Below are positions 39,301 through 48,639 of a DNA stretch of 64,000 bases, one piece after another; the stretch's first letter is position 1; each line of letters starts with the position of its first letter. This stretch comes from Aurantiacibacter odishensis (GTDB lineage: Bacteria; Pseudomonadota; Alphaproteobacteria; Sphingomonadales; Sphingomonadaceae). Location: NCBI RefSeq assembly GCF_003605195.1, contig NZ_QYOS01000019.1:1-64000 (forward strand). The letters run 5' to 3'. Both the position numbers and the translations under genes were made by a program. The notes beneath the pieces are model-generated. The model was given only the letters and a program-made list of their open reading frames with translations. It searched no databases and was not told the DNA's origin.

Positions 39301-41039
39301 CGCACGACGCGGTAGATGCGCAGTGAAGAGTGGCTGAAGGTGAGGGCTGGCTCGAGCCACGCGGGCGGCTCGTCCGATACGAGCGCGTTCGCGAAATTGT
39401 CGGGCGAGGCCGTGCGGTAGAACGCCACGTCGCTCGCCGATCCGCAAATCGCCACATAGTCGATACCGTATTCGCGCACGATGGCTTCCGCCTCGTCGAC
39501 CGATCCGGTCATCGCCAGCAGCAGGTCCACCATCGGGCGCTGGTTGCGGTGGTAGCTGGCCGCCATGATCGTGTGATCGGTCTTGCCAAGTATCTCCAGC
39601 CCACCGTCGAAAGGAGCCATGACGAGGCCCGGCGGAAGATCGGCAAGCGCACCGTAATCGCAGCCCCATTGCTGTGTGAAATTCTCCGCATCCGGCGGCA
39701 CGCCGTCCCGAGACACGTAGTCGTCCAGCGGGGCGAAGAGGGCACTCGCGAACAGAGGCGTCGTCATGCCCACGGCCGCCAGCGTGGCGACGATACGCGG
39801 TGCAGGCGAGGCGATAGCGCGGGCCTTGGGCAGGAATTCCGCCATCAGCAGCGCCGCGAACGGGATCGCCAGCAGCTGCGCCACCACGCCCTCGCGCATC
39901 ACAAGCAAGGAATAGCCACCTGCCGCCAGCGCAAACAGGAATAGCAAGGTGCACGGCAGGGCGCGGCCCTGGTGGAACAGGCCGCGACAATGTGCGCGCC
40001 ACCAGCCCGCGACGATGATGCCGATGGTCCACACCAGCGTCAGCGCCACCGAAGGCGCCTGCTCCCAGATCGGCAGGCCTTCGGCGATCTTGCCATGCCA
40101 CCATTCCTGCAACACAGGATCGAGCTCTGCCATCGGGTTCGTGGCGCAGGGGCCGAGCAGCGCGCTGACCAGTTGCAGGCAGACCAGCCCCATCGCGCCC
40201 AGCGCGAGCAGGCGGCCCTGCACCCGGTCCTGCCACGGCAGAAAGGGTATGATCGCTGCGATCAGCGCCGCAGCGGCGAATGTCAGGAGGTGACCGGGCA
40301 GCAGCACGTCGCAATATGCCGTATCGAGCGGGCCGCGCGTGCCGTAGGCGAGCGCCGCCGCCGCAATCGCGAGAGCGCCTAGGAACCACGGCAGCAAGGT
40401 GCGCTCCCCGAACCAGTAGCGCACGCCGTAGAGCCCGGCGAGCACGGCGACGAGCGGCAGGCCCTCCAGCGAGATCACCACCCACGCCGCCGCGCACAGC
40501 CCGCAGGCGACCGCACTCCAGCGCGAGTCCCGGATCAGCAGCGCCGCGCAGACCAGCGCCAGCACCGCCTGCGGCGCGTGATGGTCGATCCGCATGGGGG
40601 CAAAGTTGCCCGGCAGCATCGGGAACAACGGCATGATGAGGAGGCCGAACGCAAAGGCCAGCGGCGGGAAGTCCAGCCGCAGCATGATCGCGCGCAGGGC
40701 GAACAGCGCGGGCAGCAGCCACAGGAGCGGCACCAGCACCAGCGCGGCGCTCTCCCCGAACAGCAGCATCAGCGCGGCCAGCGGCAGGTCCACCAGCCGC
40801 GACCAGTGCATGGAGAAACCCTCGGGCGGGTTCATCCGGTATTGCGTCACATCCCAGAACGCCTGCCCGTCCAGCCAGGCGCGCACCTGCAACAGGCGCG
40901 TCCAGTCATCGGGGCCGACAGGCTCCCAGCCCAACAGCGGCTGGATGGCAATGCGCACCAGCGCATAGGCCAGCCACACGGCCAGCACCGCCTGCCACGT
41001 GCGCACGAAACTGCGCCACTCGAACCCCCGACCCGTCAT
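39297..41039 (-). CDS. Polytopic membrane protein, GT-C glycosyltransferase-like
   Basis: A 580-residue protein with roughly a dozen hydrophobic segments and a soluble C-terminal domain of about 150 residues. An acidic motif after the first helix (VGPDDWTRLLQVRAWLDG) and RIDHHAPQ in a later loop recall GT-C fold enzymes such as PMT or STT3 relatives, which use lipid-linked sugars. No named family is certain. It is followed upstream by GtrA and a UDP-galactopyranose mutase-like gene on the same strand, suggesting a role in decorating a surface glycan. Confidence 0.6.
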   Translation of the reverse strand: MTGRGFEWRSFVRTWQAVLAVWLAYALVRIAIQPLLGWEPVGPDDWTRLLQVRAWLDGQAFWDVTQYRMNPPEGFSMHWSRLVDLPLAALMLLFGESAALVLVPLLWLLPALFALRAIMLRLDFPPLAFAFGLLIMPLFPMLPGNFAPMRIDHHAPQAVLALVCAALLIRDSRWSAVACGLCAAAWVVISLEGLPLVAVLAGLYGVRYWFGERTLLPWFLGALAIAAAALAYGTRGPLDTAYCDVLLPGHLLTFAAAALIAAIIPFLPWQDRVQGRLLALGAMGLVCLQLVSALLGPCATNPMAELDPVLQEWWHGKIAEGLPIWEQAPSVALTLVWTIGIIVAGWWRAHCRGLFHQGRALPCTLLFLFALAAGGYSLLVMREGVVAQLLAIPFAALLMAEFLPKARAIASPAPRIVATLAAVGMTTPLFASALFAPLDDYVSRDGVPPDAENFTQQWGCDYGALADLPPGLVMAPFDGGLEILGKTDHTIMAASYHRNQRPMVDLLLAMTGSVDEAEAIVREYGIDYVAICGSASDVAFYRTASPDNFANALVSDEPPAWLEPALTFSHSSLRIYRVVR

Positions 41040-41051
41040 GGGGCAAAGTCC

Positions 41052-41453
41052 CTAACGGAAAACCACGCGGCTGCGTAGGAGCCATGTGGCAACGAAGCTG
41101 ACGGCAATCGCAACGAGCTTGGCAAGGCGCGGGTCGAACCCGCTGGCATCCCCTGCCCAGACGATCGCAGTCGTCAGGCCAAGGCCCACCAGCGCGGAAA
41201 TCACGAACAGCGCTTTTTGCCGGGTGCGCGCCGCACCGCGCTCGGCAACATTGCCGATGAAGACCGCCCGGCTGCTCATCAGCCAGTGCGCCGCGATGCC
41301 GAGGCAATAGCCCACGGCAGAAGCGCCCGCCGCCCAGATACCCAGCGACAGCAGGGCAAGGAACGTGCCCATGTCCACCGCCAGCGCGCCCACGCTCGCC
41401 AGCAGGTAGCGCACCAGCCGCGTATCGATCATCCGCATGAACACGGCGGGCAT
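41052..41453 (-). CDS. GtrA family membrane protein
   Basis: A 133-residue protein with four transmembrane helices in the GtrA pattern: RYLLASVGALAVDMGTF, GYCLGIAAHWLMSSRAVF, a third helix with ISALVGLGLTTAIV and a last one with VAIAVSFVATWLLRSRVVF. GtrA proteins are thought to move polyprenyl-phosphate-linked sugars across the inner membrane. It lies three bases from the flavoprotein gene and 12 from the GT-C-like gene, a tight three-gene run. Confidence 0.87.
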   Translation of the reverse strand: MPAVFMRMIDTRLVRYLLASVGALAVDMGTFLALLSLGIWAAGASAVGYCLGIAAHWLMSSRAVFIGNVAERGAARTRQKALFVISALVGLGLTTAIVWAGDASGFDPRLAKLVAIAVSFVATWLLRSRVVFR

Positions 41454-41456
41454 GGC

Positions 41457-43061
41457 CTAGGCCGCCTTCTTGCCCTTGGAAACAACGCGTTCCGGCACAT
41501 CTCGCACGGAGGAAAGCGCGGCGGCCTGATCGTCGGTCACACTCTTGCGGCTTTCGGGCAGGGCCTTCTCTGCTCCTTCGTCGCCTGCCTCGTGATACTC
41601 GGCGTCCTCGTTGACGCACCAGGTATCATAGACGCGCTCTCCGGCGAGGATGTTCTCGACCGTCAGCATGGCCGTCATCATGGCGTGGTCCTGGTTGTTG
41701 TAGCGGTGCATCCCGTTGCGACCGACGAGGTGCAGGCTCGGATACTTCGCTTCCAGCTCGGCGCGCATTGCATCGACATTGGCGGCATAGTCCTCGTCGT
41801 AGACGGGGTAGGCCTTTTCCTGCCGCACCACTGCGCCGCCGATCACTTTTTCGGGCGAAACGAGGCCGAGGATATCCATTTCCTTCTTGGCCAGTTCGAC
41901 AAGGTCAGCATCGTCCATCGACCAGAGGCCGTCGCCTTCGAAGCAGAAGTATTCGAGGCCCACGCAGGCCACATTCTCGTTCGGCACCATTTCGGGCGAC
42001 CACGAGCGGAAGTTCTGCACGCGGCCCACCTTCACCTTGGAATCGTGGATGTATATCCAGTTGTCGGGGAACAGGTCCTCGCTGCGTATCATCAGGGCCA
42101 CGGTCAGGAAATCGCGGTACTTGAGATTGCTGGCGTTCAGTGTCGTTTCGGGCAGCGGGTGCATGCGCGCAGCGAGCTGGCGCATCGGCGCGCTGCTGAT
42201 GGCGTCCTTAGCGCGGATCACCACTTCGCCCTGCTCGCTCTCCGTCGTCATGCGCCAGCCGCCCTTGCCATCGGCCGCAAGCTGCTTGAGAGCGTGACCC
42301 ATCAGCACCCGGCCCTTGCCGGTCGCCACGATCTTGTCGCGCGCAGCTTCCCACATCATGCCGGGGCCAAGGCGCGGGTAGCGGAAGGTTTCGAGCAGGG
42401 TCTTCGCCTGCTTGCCACTGCCGTCGTTCAGCTTGTTGAGGCCAAGCGAGCGCTTCAGCCCGTCGACCACCGCGCCCCAAAGCGATAGGCCCTTGATGCG
42501 CTGGGCAGCCCAGTCGGCGCTCATTTCGTTGCAGGGCATCCCCCACACCTTCTCGGTGTAGGTCTTGAAGAAGATGGAATAGAGCTTCTTTCCGAACTGG
42601 TTGCTCGTCCAGTCCTCGAAGCTGCGGATCTCGCGCTCCGGGAACACCTTCGCCTTGGCGTAGCTCGCCATGCACAGCGTCGAACGCCAGATGCCGAGGT
42701 TCCACAGCGCTTCGAACGCGCGCAGTGGATAGCTGTAGAACTTGCCCTCGTAATAGATGCGGCTCATGCGGGGGCGCTGGATGAAATCGTCGGGCAGGAT
42801 CTCGTTCCACAGGTCCACGACCTGCTGGCTCTTCGAGAAGAACCGGTGCCCGCCGATGTCGAAGCGGTAGCCCTCGTGCTCCACAGTGCGGCTGATCCCG
42901 CCGACGTAGGTCGCATCCTTCTCGATAATGGCAACGGTCTTGCCCTGCTTCGTCAGCAGGTAGCCTGCCGTCAGCCCTGCCGGTCCGGCACCGATAATGG
43001 CCACGTCGACTTCGATTTCGCCGCTCGCGAAACCCGCGTTGCCATTGGAAAGATCGTGCAT
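41457..43061 (-). CDS. NAD(P)/FAD-dependent oxidoreductase, UDP-galactopyranose mutase-like
   Basis: A 534-residue flavoprotein with VDVAIIGAGPAGLTAGYLL near residue 19, EKDATYVGGISRTVEHEGYR, and IGGHRFFSK, the N-terminal pattern shared by protoporphyrinogen-oxidase-like and UDP-galactopyranose mutase-like proteins. The neighbouring GtrA and GT-C-like genes suggest a sugar nucleotide or lipid-linked sugar as substrate rather than a porphyrin or carotenoid. True UGM enzymes are shorter (about 380 residues), so identity as a mutase is uncertain. Confidence 0.72.
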   Translation of the reverse strand: MHDLSNGNAGFASGEIEVDVAIIGAGPAGLTAGYLLTKQGKTVAIIEKDATYVGGISRTVEHEGYRFDIGGHRFFSKSQQVVDLWNEILPDDFIQRPRMSRIYYEGKFYSYPLRAFEALWNLGIWRSTLCMASYAKAKVFPEREIRSFEDWTSNQFGKKLYSIFFKTYTEKVWGMPCNEMSADWAAQRIKGLSLWGAVVDGLKRSLGLNKLNDGSGKQAKTLLETFRYPRLGPGMMWEAARDKIVATGKGRVLMGHALKQLAADGKGGWRMTTESEQGEVVIRAKDAISSAPMRQLAARMHPLPETTLNASNLKYRDFLTVALMIRSEDLFPDNWIYIHDSKVKVGRVQNFRSWSPEMVPNENVACVGLEYFCFEGDGLWSMDDADLVELAKKEMDILGLVSPEKVIGGAVVRQEKAYPVYDEDYAANVDAMRAELEAKYPSLHLVGRNGMHRYNNQDHAMMTAMLTVENILAGERVYDTWCVNEDAEYHEAGDEGAEKALPESRKSVTDDQAAALSSVRDVPERVVSKGKKAA

Positions 43062-43152
43062 GAATGCCCCCGGTTGTTGGTCCTGACCGGGAGTGAAGGA
43101 AAATGGTTATGAGCCGGTTAACACGCCTGTTCGAGCAAGGCCCGCCAAAGGC

Positions 43153-43821
43153 TCACTCGCCCAGTTGCAGGTCTGCCGCGATGCGCGCGAAATCGCCGTA
43201 CTGGTAGGTATCCTCGAAGATCAGGCCGCAACCGCCATCCTTGCGCCAGCGAACCTTGGCGTTGGTTTCGGGCAGGCCCGCCGCCGAAAGCTTCACCCGC
43301 TCATCCAGCGCGAAGCGGCAGTCGCAGGCGATTTTCGCGCCCTGCTGCGAAAGGTCCACGATCTCCACGTCCTCGCGCCGCCCGCCTGCCTTCTCGATCA
43401 CGGCAGGTGCGCTGAGATTGAGGCGGATGGCGCGCTTGGCATAGCGGCTGGGACTCACGATGATGCGATCGATATCGGCCTGGTGCACGAACCGGAAACC
43501 GGCCCGGTCGTCCTTCTGCCAGATCGGCTCCATCTCGTGCCGGTCGCCGTTCTGCAATTCCACCACCATGCGCGCCGCAGGAGGCAAGCGATGGAAGGTG
43601 CGCACGCTGATCCCGCTTTCCGATACGTCGCGGATGACGCAGAGGAATTCGCCTGCATCGCAGAGCAATTTTGCGGCGCGGATCAGCAGGGTGTAGCGGG
43701 TTGCCTCGCGCTGCTCGATATCGCCGCCGCCTGCGATGACAGCGCCTGGCAGTGCTTCGTCCTGATGTAGGGCGTTGTGCATGTGGTCCCCATGTTGCCG
43801 GGCGGCCAGGCTGGCCACCAT
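43153..43821 (-). CDS. Tandem PilZ domain protein
   Basis: A 222-residue protein likely to bind cyclic di-GMP. Two PilZ-like units can be seen: the first with REATRYTLLIRAAKL and DVSESGISVRT (RxxxR and D-x-S-x-x-G), the second with SRYAKRAIRLNLSAPAVI and DLSQQGAKIACD. The second lacks the exact RxxxR spacing and may be degenerate. Starts at 43821 and 43782 are both possible; GGAGTGAGG upstream of 43821 on the minus strand favours the longer form. The target process, such as motility or exopolysaccharide, is unknown. Confidence 0.8.
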   Translation of the reverse strand: MVASLAARQHGDHMHNALHQDEALPGAVIAGGGDIEQREATRYTLLIRAAKLLCDAGEFLCVIRDVSESGISVRTFHRLPPAARMVVELQNGDRHEMEPIWQKDDRAGFRFVHQADIDRIIVSPSRYAKRAIRLNLSAPAVIEKAGGRREDVEIVDLSQQGAKIACDCRFALDERVKLSAAGLPETNAKVRWRKDGGCGLIFEDTYQYGDFARIAADLQLGE

Positions 43822-43942
43822 TGCTGACAGGCCTCACTCCTATTGGCTCGTCCTTAACGGCAATAGAGCGCCTCTATGCGTATTTCCCTGTGATTGCTGG
43901 TTAACGGGCCGGTCATCCCCTTCCGGGAGGAGCCTTGCGCGA

Positions 43943-45766
43943 CTATCTGAGCACTCTTTCAAATAGCGGCATCGTCAGCGCTGCACCTGTATCGGAAAGG
44001 TGGCCAGCGTCCTGATACAGAAAGCGTCCATCCTCCCCGATGACTCTCGTGCCGTTCGGGCCGTCGAAGATCGGAAAAACGTCCACGATGGTCGCCTGGG
44101 AGGAGTAAGTGTCTACCACAGCAGCGCCTGCCTCACGTTTCGATCCCCTGTCTTCCGGCTCGAAGAAGGGTGGCCGCAGGCCTTCCCTTATCGACTGACG
44201 GGATACATCGTCCGAAAGAAGCGGCATCTGCTGCACCAGGACGATTTTCCCGGCGTGCGCGTTGAGGTGGCGCATGGCCTGCGCCAATCGTTCCGGATGT
44301 TCGCCGATCTTTATTCCCCACGCGTAGGCAAACACGATCACGTCAGGCTGCTCGCGGGCCACCAGGCGGGCAACATCATTCCAGATCGTATCCTCTTCTT
44401 CCGGCAGGAGGTTGCCCGCAGGCATGCCTGCCACGCGCAGGTTGAATTCCTCTTCGCGTGCCAGTTCTGCCAGCGGAAGGGCATACATGTAGGCCTGGCT
44501 GTCTCCGAGCAGGAGAACGTCCCGGCTGTGACCGGATACGGCTTCAATTCCGCCGGCGGCAATGTCCCCGCTATCTGCTCCGAGATAGTGGCTCTCCCGA
44601 AGATGGTAGCCGACTGCGGAGAGAGCGATAACCCCGGTCGCAAAGAACAACAGCGCTGCGCGAACCATGCCCTGCCGGTTGAAGTACCTTCTTGCCGGAC
44701 GCTCGATCAGAAAATAGCTCGCGACCGACAGCACAACTGTAAGCACCACCTTGAGAGCAAGTCGCACTTCTGCCGAGGCTTCGAAAAGGCGGTAGTCGAT
44801 GAAAGAGAAGATGGGCCAATGCCAAAGGTATAGCGAATAGGACAGAAGTCCTATGGCAACTACGGGACGCCACGCCAGATATCGTTGAACCCGTGATCCC
44901 TCGGCCCGCGCTCCCTCCAGAATTGCCAGAGTTGCCAGAACCGGCAATGCCGCAGTCGGACCTGGAAAATGCTCTGGACCCAAGAACAGGAACGACAGCA
45001 GCAGACCCACGAGCCCCAGCTCCGCCACCCCGGGTCGGCGGGTTGCCTCGTGTCTTGCGTGCCAGACAGCCAGCGCACCGCCGACCAGCAGTTCCCATGC
45101 CCGCGTGGGAAGGGTGTAGAAGGCAATGTCCTTCGCCAGGTAAGTAAGCACGATGGCACAGGCAAAGCTGACCGCCGCCGCGCCTAGCAATGGCGGCAGG
45201 ATCCGCCGCTTCGTCAGCCAAAGGAGCGCGAGCGGGTAAAGAAGGTAGAACTGCTCTTCGACCGCCAGCGACCAGTAGTGCAGGAGCGGCTGGGCATCCT
45301 GCGAAATGGTGAAGTAGTCCCCCTGGAAAATCAGCTTCATGTTTATGAGTGACAGCGCGGCGGCCGCGCCACTCGTCCCCGCAGATGCGATATCCTGGGC
45401 CGAATAGAGATAGAGGCTGGCGGCGTAGGTCGCTGCTATGACGACAGCGAATGCCGGGAAAATACGGGCGATGCGCCGTTGATAGAAGCGGGCGACGGAA
45501 AACCGCCCCTGCTCTATCTCCCGGAGGATAACCCCGGTTATGAGGTAGCCGGAAAGAACGAAGAAAACGTCCACTCCGACAAACCCGCCGGGCAAAACCG
45601 AATGGTCGAGGTGGAACAGTAATACAGACAGAACGGCAAGCGCACGGATTCCATCGAGATGCGCATAGTATGGATGAGTTGAGGCGAATCCGCTGACCGG
45701 CCGCCGCAGTTGTACCGTCTTACCCCACATGGCCCGGCTGTATAGCGGCGGAGGCTGACCCGGCAA
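43943..45766 (-). CDS. Acyltransferase with C-terminal SGNH domain (OafA-like)
   Basis: A 607-residue protein that probably O-acetylates a surface polysaccharide. The N-terminal acyltransferase-3 part has HLDGIRALAVLSVLLFHLD, GFVGVDVFFVLSGYLIT and HYWSLAVEEQFYLLYPL across about ten helices. The C-terminal SGNH part has LLLGDSQAYMY and DAGHLSDTGA, holding the Ser and the Asp-His pair. Base composition looks lower than its neighbours: one 60-base sample (44101-44160) has 35 G+C against 42 of 60 at 46201-46260. It ends beside the PilZ gene and begins near a tRNA-Leu. Confidence 0.88.
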   Translation of the reverse strand: MPGQPPPLYSRAMWGKTVQLRRPVSGFASTHPYYAHLDGIRALAVLSVLLFHLDHSVLPGGFVGVDVFFVLSGYLITGVILREIEQGRFSVARFYQRRIARIFPAFAVVIAATYAASLYLYSAQDIASAGTSGAAAALSLINMKLIFQGDYFTISQDAQPLLHYWSLAVEEQFYLLYPLALLWLTKRRILPPLLGAAAVSFACAIVLTYLAKDIAFYTLPTRAWELLVGGALAVWHARHEATRRPGVAELGLVGLLLSFLFLGPEHFPGPTAALPVLATLAILEGARAEGSRVQRYLAWRPVVAIGLLSYSLYLWHWPIFSFIDYRLFEASAEVRLALKVVLTVVLSVASYFLIERPARRYFNRQGMVRAALLFFATGVIALSAVGYHLRESHYLGADSGDIAAGGIEAVSGHSRDVLLLGDSQAYMYALPLAELAREEEFNLRVAGMPAGNLLPEEEDTIWNDVARLVAREQPDVIVFAYAWGIKIGEHPERLAQAMRHLNAHAGKIVLVQQMPLLSDDVSRQSIREGLRPPFFEPEDRGSKREAGAAVVDTYSSQATIVDVFPIFDGPNGTRVIGEDGRFLYQDAGHLSDTGAALTMPLFERVLR

Positions 45767-45854
45767 TCCTTAGTTCGGCGCCTGCGGGGAACTGCTGAAA
45801 GCGGTCGCCGTGTGCGTTCCGGAGACAAGGAGCATGAAACGCGCGCAGTCAATG

Positions 45855-45940
45855 TGGTACGGGCGGCCGGACTCGAACCGGCACGTCACAAAGGACAGGG
45901 GATTTTAAGTCCCCGGCGTCTACCATTCCGCCACGCCCGC
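45855..45940 (-). tRNA. tRNA-Leu (anticodon UAA)
   Basis: An 86-base class II tRNA. On the minus strand it begins GCGGGCGTGGCGGAATGGT and ends with an encoded CCA. The anticodon arm GGGGA-CTTAAAA-TCCCC gives anticodon TAA. A long variable arm and the T arm GCCGG-TTCGAGT-CCGGC are visible. The first acceptor pair is G-U rather than G-C. The gene separates the acyltransferase from the catabolic-looking cluster that begins at 46050. Confidence 0.95.
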
Positions 45941-46016
45941 ACTCGCGAAGCGCCCTAGCCGCTATCGGGCGTGCTTGCCAATTGGCTCTTGCGTTTCACC
46001 CCCCGCGTCGCGCACT

Positions 46017-46030
46017 GTAACGTTCGTTAG
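46017..46030. promoter_or_regulatory. Palindromic operator-like site before the GMC oxidoreductase
   Basis: GTAACGTTCGTTAG contains perfect arms TAACG and CGTTA around TT, and ends 19 bases before the ATG at 46050. It matches 12 of 14 bases of the palindrome at 57957, upstream of the opposing operon. Short palindromes of this form are typical of TetR-type regulators, but no such gene is in the window. Confidence 0.6.
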
Positions 46031-46049
46031 GGAGAGGCGCCGAACGAAA

Positions 46050-47699
46050 ATGAGCGCAGTGGAATTCGACTTCATCGTCATCGGTGCAGGCTCTGCCGGT
46101 GCTGCCGTCGCCGCACGCCTGGGCGAAGACACCGCCTCCACCACCTGCGTGCTGGAAGCGGGCGGGCACGACAGCCACCCGTTCTTCCATGTGCCCAGCT
46201 TCGTTGCCGCCGCCATCGGGCGCAAGGACAGCAACTGGGGCTTTGCCACGGTGCCGCAGGCGGGCATGGCGGGCCGCCGGATCGGCGTGCCGCGCGGGCG
46301 CGTGCTGGGCGGTTCGGGCGCGATCAACGGCATGGTCTATTTCCGCGGCCACCCGACAGATTACGACGACTGGGCCGATGCCGGGTGCAAGGGCTGGTCC
46401 TACCGCGAGGTGCTGCCCTATTTCACCCGGACGGAGCGGAACGAGGATTATCCCGAAAGCGTCTTTCACGGCACCCAGGGGCCGATCAATGTCAAGCTGG
46501 TCGAGAATCCCAATGCGCTGAACTATGCCTTCATGGATGCGCTGGGCAGGCTGCAATTCCCGGCCTGTCCCGATTTCAACGGCCCGGACCCGGAAGGCTA
46601 CGGCAGGCGGCAGGGCCTGATCGGCAACGGCCAGCGACAAAGCACCTGGCAACAGATGCTGAAGCCAGCGCTGGCGCGCGGGAACATGCACGTGCAGACC
46701 GATGCCCGCGTCGCCCGGATCGTTGTGCAGGATGGCCGCGCCACGGGCGTCGAACTGGTTGATGGCCGCACGATCCGTGCGCGGCGCGAGATCGTGCTGA
46801 GCGCGGGCACGGTGCAGACACCGCAGATCATGATGCTTTCCGGCATCGGCCCAGCCGAGCATTTGCGCGCACACGACATCGAGGTTGTTCATGCGCTGGA
46901 GGGCGTAGGCGGCAACTACCAGGACCATGTCGCCAGCCCGATCCACATGGAAACAGAGGATACCACCAGCTACGGCATCAGCTGGAAGGTGCTCCCGCGC
47001 GACATCTATTACGGCATCGAATACCTGCTGAAACGCACCGGGCCGCTGGCGGGCAACGTGTTCGAAAGCGTGGCTTTCCTGCGCACCGATCCCTCGCTGG
47101 CCAAGCCGGACGTGCAGTTCGTGTTCCAGCCTGCAAAGCGGCTTACCAATTCGAAAATCCCGTTTCCGCTCGGCCACGGCTACGCCATCAGCCCGGTGGC
47201 GCTCTATCCCAAGAGCAGGGGCACGGTGCGGCTCGGCTTGCCCGATCCGGCGGCGGACCCGCTGATCGACCCGCACCTGCTGGAGCATCCTGACGACATC
47301 AAGCCGCTGATCCGCGCGCTGAAAATCTCGCGAGAGGCTTTCGCCAGCAAGCCGTTCGCCCGCTACAACGGCACCGAAGTCGCCCCCGGCCCCGATTGCC
47401 AGAGCGACGATGAATGGGACGCCTACATCCGCGAGACGGGCTACACCGTCCACCACCCCGTCGGCACCTGCCGCATGGGCGATCCCGCAGACGCCGAGAC
47501 CGTGGTCGACCCGCAATTGCGCGTGAAGGGTATCGCAGGGCTGCGCGTGGCCGATGCCAGCGTGATGCCCACGGTGATCGGCGGCAACACCAATGCGCCC
47601 TGCGTGATGATCGGCGAACGCTGCGCCGACTTCATCCTGGGCAAGCCGCCAATGGAACCGGCGCAGCTGCCGCCCGAAAGCGTCGCGCGCTACAGGTAG
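46050..47699 (+). CDS. GMC family FAD-dependent alcohol oxidoreductase
   Basis: A 549-residue flavoprotein of the glucose-methanol-choline family. FDFIVIGAGSAGAAVAARLG is at the N-terminus, then GGSGAINGMVYFRGHPTDYD (GMC signature 1), LSAGTVQTPQIMMLSGIGP (signature 2), and the C-terminal HHPVGTCRMG with GGNTNAPCVMIGER, carrying the catalytic His region. It should oxidise a primary or secondary alcohol. It is the first gene of the plus-strand arm, 19 bases past an operator-like palindrome, and is followed after 17 bases by a metallo-hydrolase. Confidence 0.92.
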   Translation: MSAVEFDFIVIGAGSAGAAVAARLGEDTASTTCVLEAGGHDSHPFFHVPSFVAAAIGRKDSNWGFATVPQAGMAGRRIGVPRGRVLGGSGAINGMVYFRGHPTDYDDWADAGCKGWSYREVLPYFTRTERNEDYPESVFHGTQGPINVKLVENPNALNYAFMDALGRLQFPACPDFNGPDPEGYGRRQGLIGNGQRQSTWQQMLKPALARGNMHVQTDARVARIVVQDGRATGVELVDGRTIRARREIVLSAGTVQTPQIMMLSGIGPAEHLRAHDIEVVHALEGVGGNYQDHVASPIHMETEDTTSYGISWKVLPRDIYYGIEYLLKRTGPLAGNVFESVAFLRTDPSLAKPDVQFVFQPAKRLTNSKIPFPLGHGYAISPVALYPKSRGTVRLGLPDPAADPLIDPHLLEHPDDIKPLIRALKISREAFASKPFARYNGTEVAPGPDCQSDDEWDAYIRETGYTVHHPVGTCRMGDPADAETVVDPQLRVKGIAGLRVADASVMPTVIGGNTNAPCVMIGERCADFILGKPPMEPAQLPPESVARYR

Positions 47700-47716
47700 G
47701 AGAGGGAGAGGGCCGC

Positions 47717-48619
47717 ATGGCCAAGGAGCATATCAAGACCTGGCAGGTGGGCGACGTAAAGATCAGCCGCATTGTCGAGATCTGGGATTTCCAGGACGAC
47801 ATCCACATGGCCATGCCCGACGCGACGCCCGAAGAGGTGAAAGCGATGGACTGGCTCCACCCCCATTATGCCACGCCCGAGGGGCAGATGCGGATGAACT
47901 TCCAGGGCATCGTGTTGCAAACGTCCGATCGCACCATCGTGGTGGATACCTGCATCGGCGCCGGACGGGAGCGGGAATACGAGGTGTTCACGGACCTGCC
48001 CGAGGGCTTCCTTGAGGACCTCTCCGCGCTCGGCATCACGCGAGAGGACGTGGACACCGTCTTCTGCACCCACCTGCATTTCGATCACGTAGGCTGGAAC
48101 ACCTACAAGGACCCTGAGACAGGCGAATACAGGCCGACTTTCCCCAACGCCCGCTACCTGTTCGGCAAGACCGAGTATGCGGCATGGCAGAACGACCTGC
48201 GGCACGACGATCACCATGATGACAAGCACATGGTGGAAAGCGTCGACCCCATCGTGGCCGCGGGGCTGGTGGATTTCATCGATGCTGACCACCAGATTGC
48301 GCCGGGTATCCATGCCGAACCCAGCCACGGCCACACGCCGGGCCACATCCACGTGGTGATCGAGAGCAAGGGAGAGCGCGCCGTCATCACAGGCGACCTG
48401 ATGCACCACCCGATGCAATGCGCGATGCCGCACCGCCATGCGACGTTCGACATGAACCGCGAGGCGGGCAGCGCAACGCGGCAGGGCTTCGTCGACAAGT
48501 ATCGCGACAGCGGCACGCTGGTGGTCGGCATGCATTTCTTCGAGCCGACCGCGGGCCACTTCGTGACGGGAAGCGACGGCGAGACCTGGTTCCGCGGGCT
48601 GGGCGTGGCCGACCGGTGA
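47717..48619 (+). CDS. MBL-fold metallo-hydrolase (first)
   Basis: A 300-residue metallo-beta-lactamase-fold protein. The metal motif HLHFDH begins at residue 119, followed by a His in EPSHGHTPGH and an Asp in ITGDLMHHP. Overall layout (KISRIVEIWDF start, NFQGIVLQTSDRTIVVDTCIG) resembles lactonase-like hydrolases such as AiiA relatives and quorum-quenching enzymes, but the substrate is not evident. GGAGAGGG overlaps the GMC gene stop and serves as its ribosome site, so the two are cotranscribed. Confidence 0.88.
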   Translation: MAKEHIKTWQVGDVKISRIVEIWDFQDDIHMAMPDATPEEVKAMDWLHPHYATPEGQMRMNFQGIVLQTSDRTIVVDTCIGAGREREYEVFTDLPEGFLEDLSALGITREDVDTVFCTHLHFDHVGWNTYKDPETGEYRPTFPNARYLFGKTEYAAWQNDLRHDDHHDDKHMVESVDPIVAAGLVDFIDADHQIAPGIHAEPSHGHTPGHIHVVIESKGERAVITGDLMHHPMQCAMPHRHATFDMNREAGSATRQGFVDKYRDSGTLVVGMHFFEPTAGHFVTGSDGETWFRGLGVADR

Positions 48620-48639
48620 CTCGATGCCTTTCCACAATA

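Noticed and set aside
45855-45940. tRNA-Leu as an attachment site for a genomic island covering 46-62 kb
   Set aside because: The tRNA 3' end points left, away from that cluster. No integrase or direct repeat of the tRNA end was found in the window.
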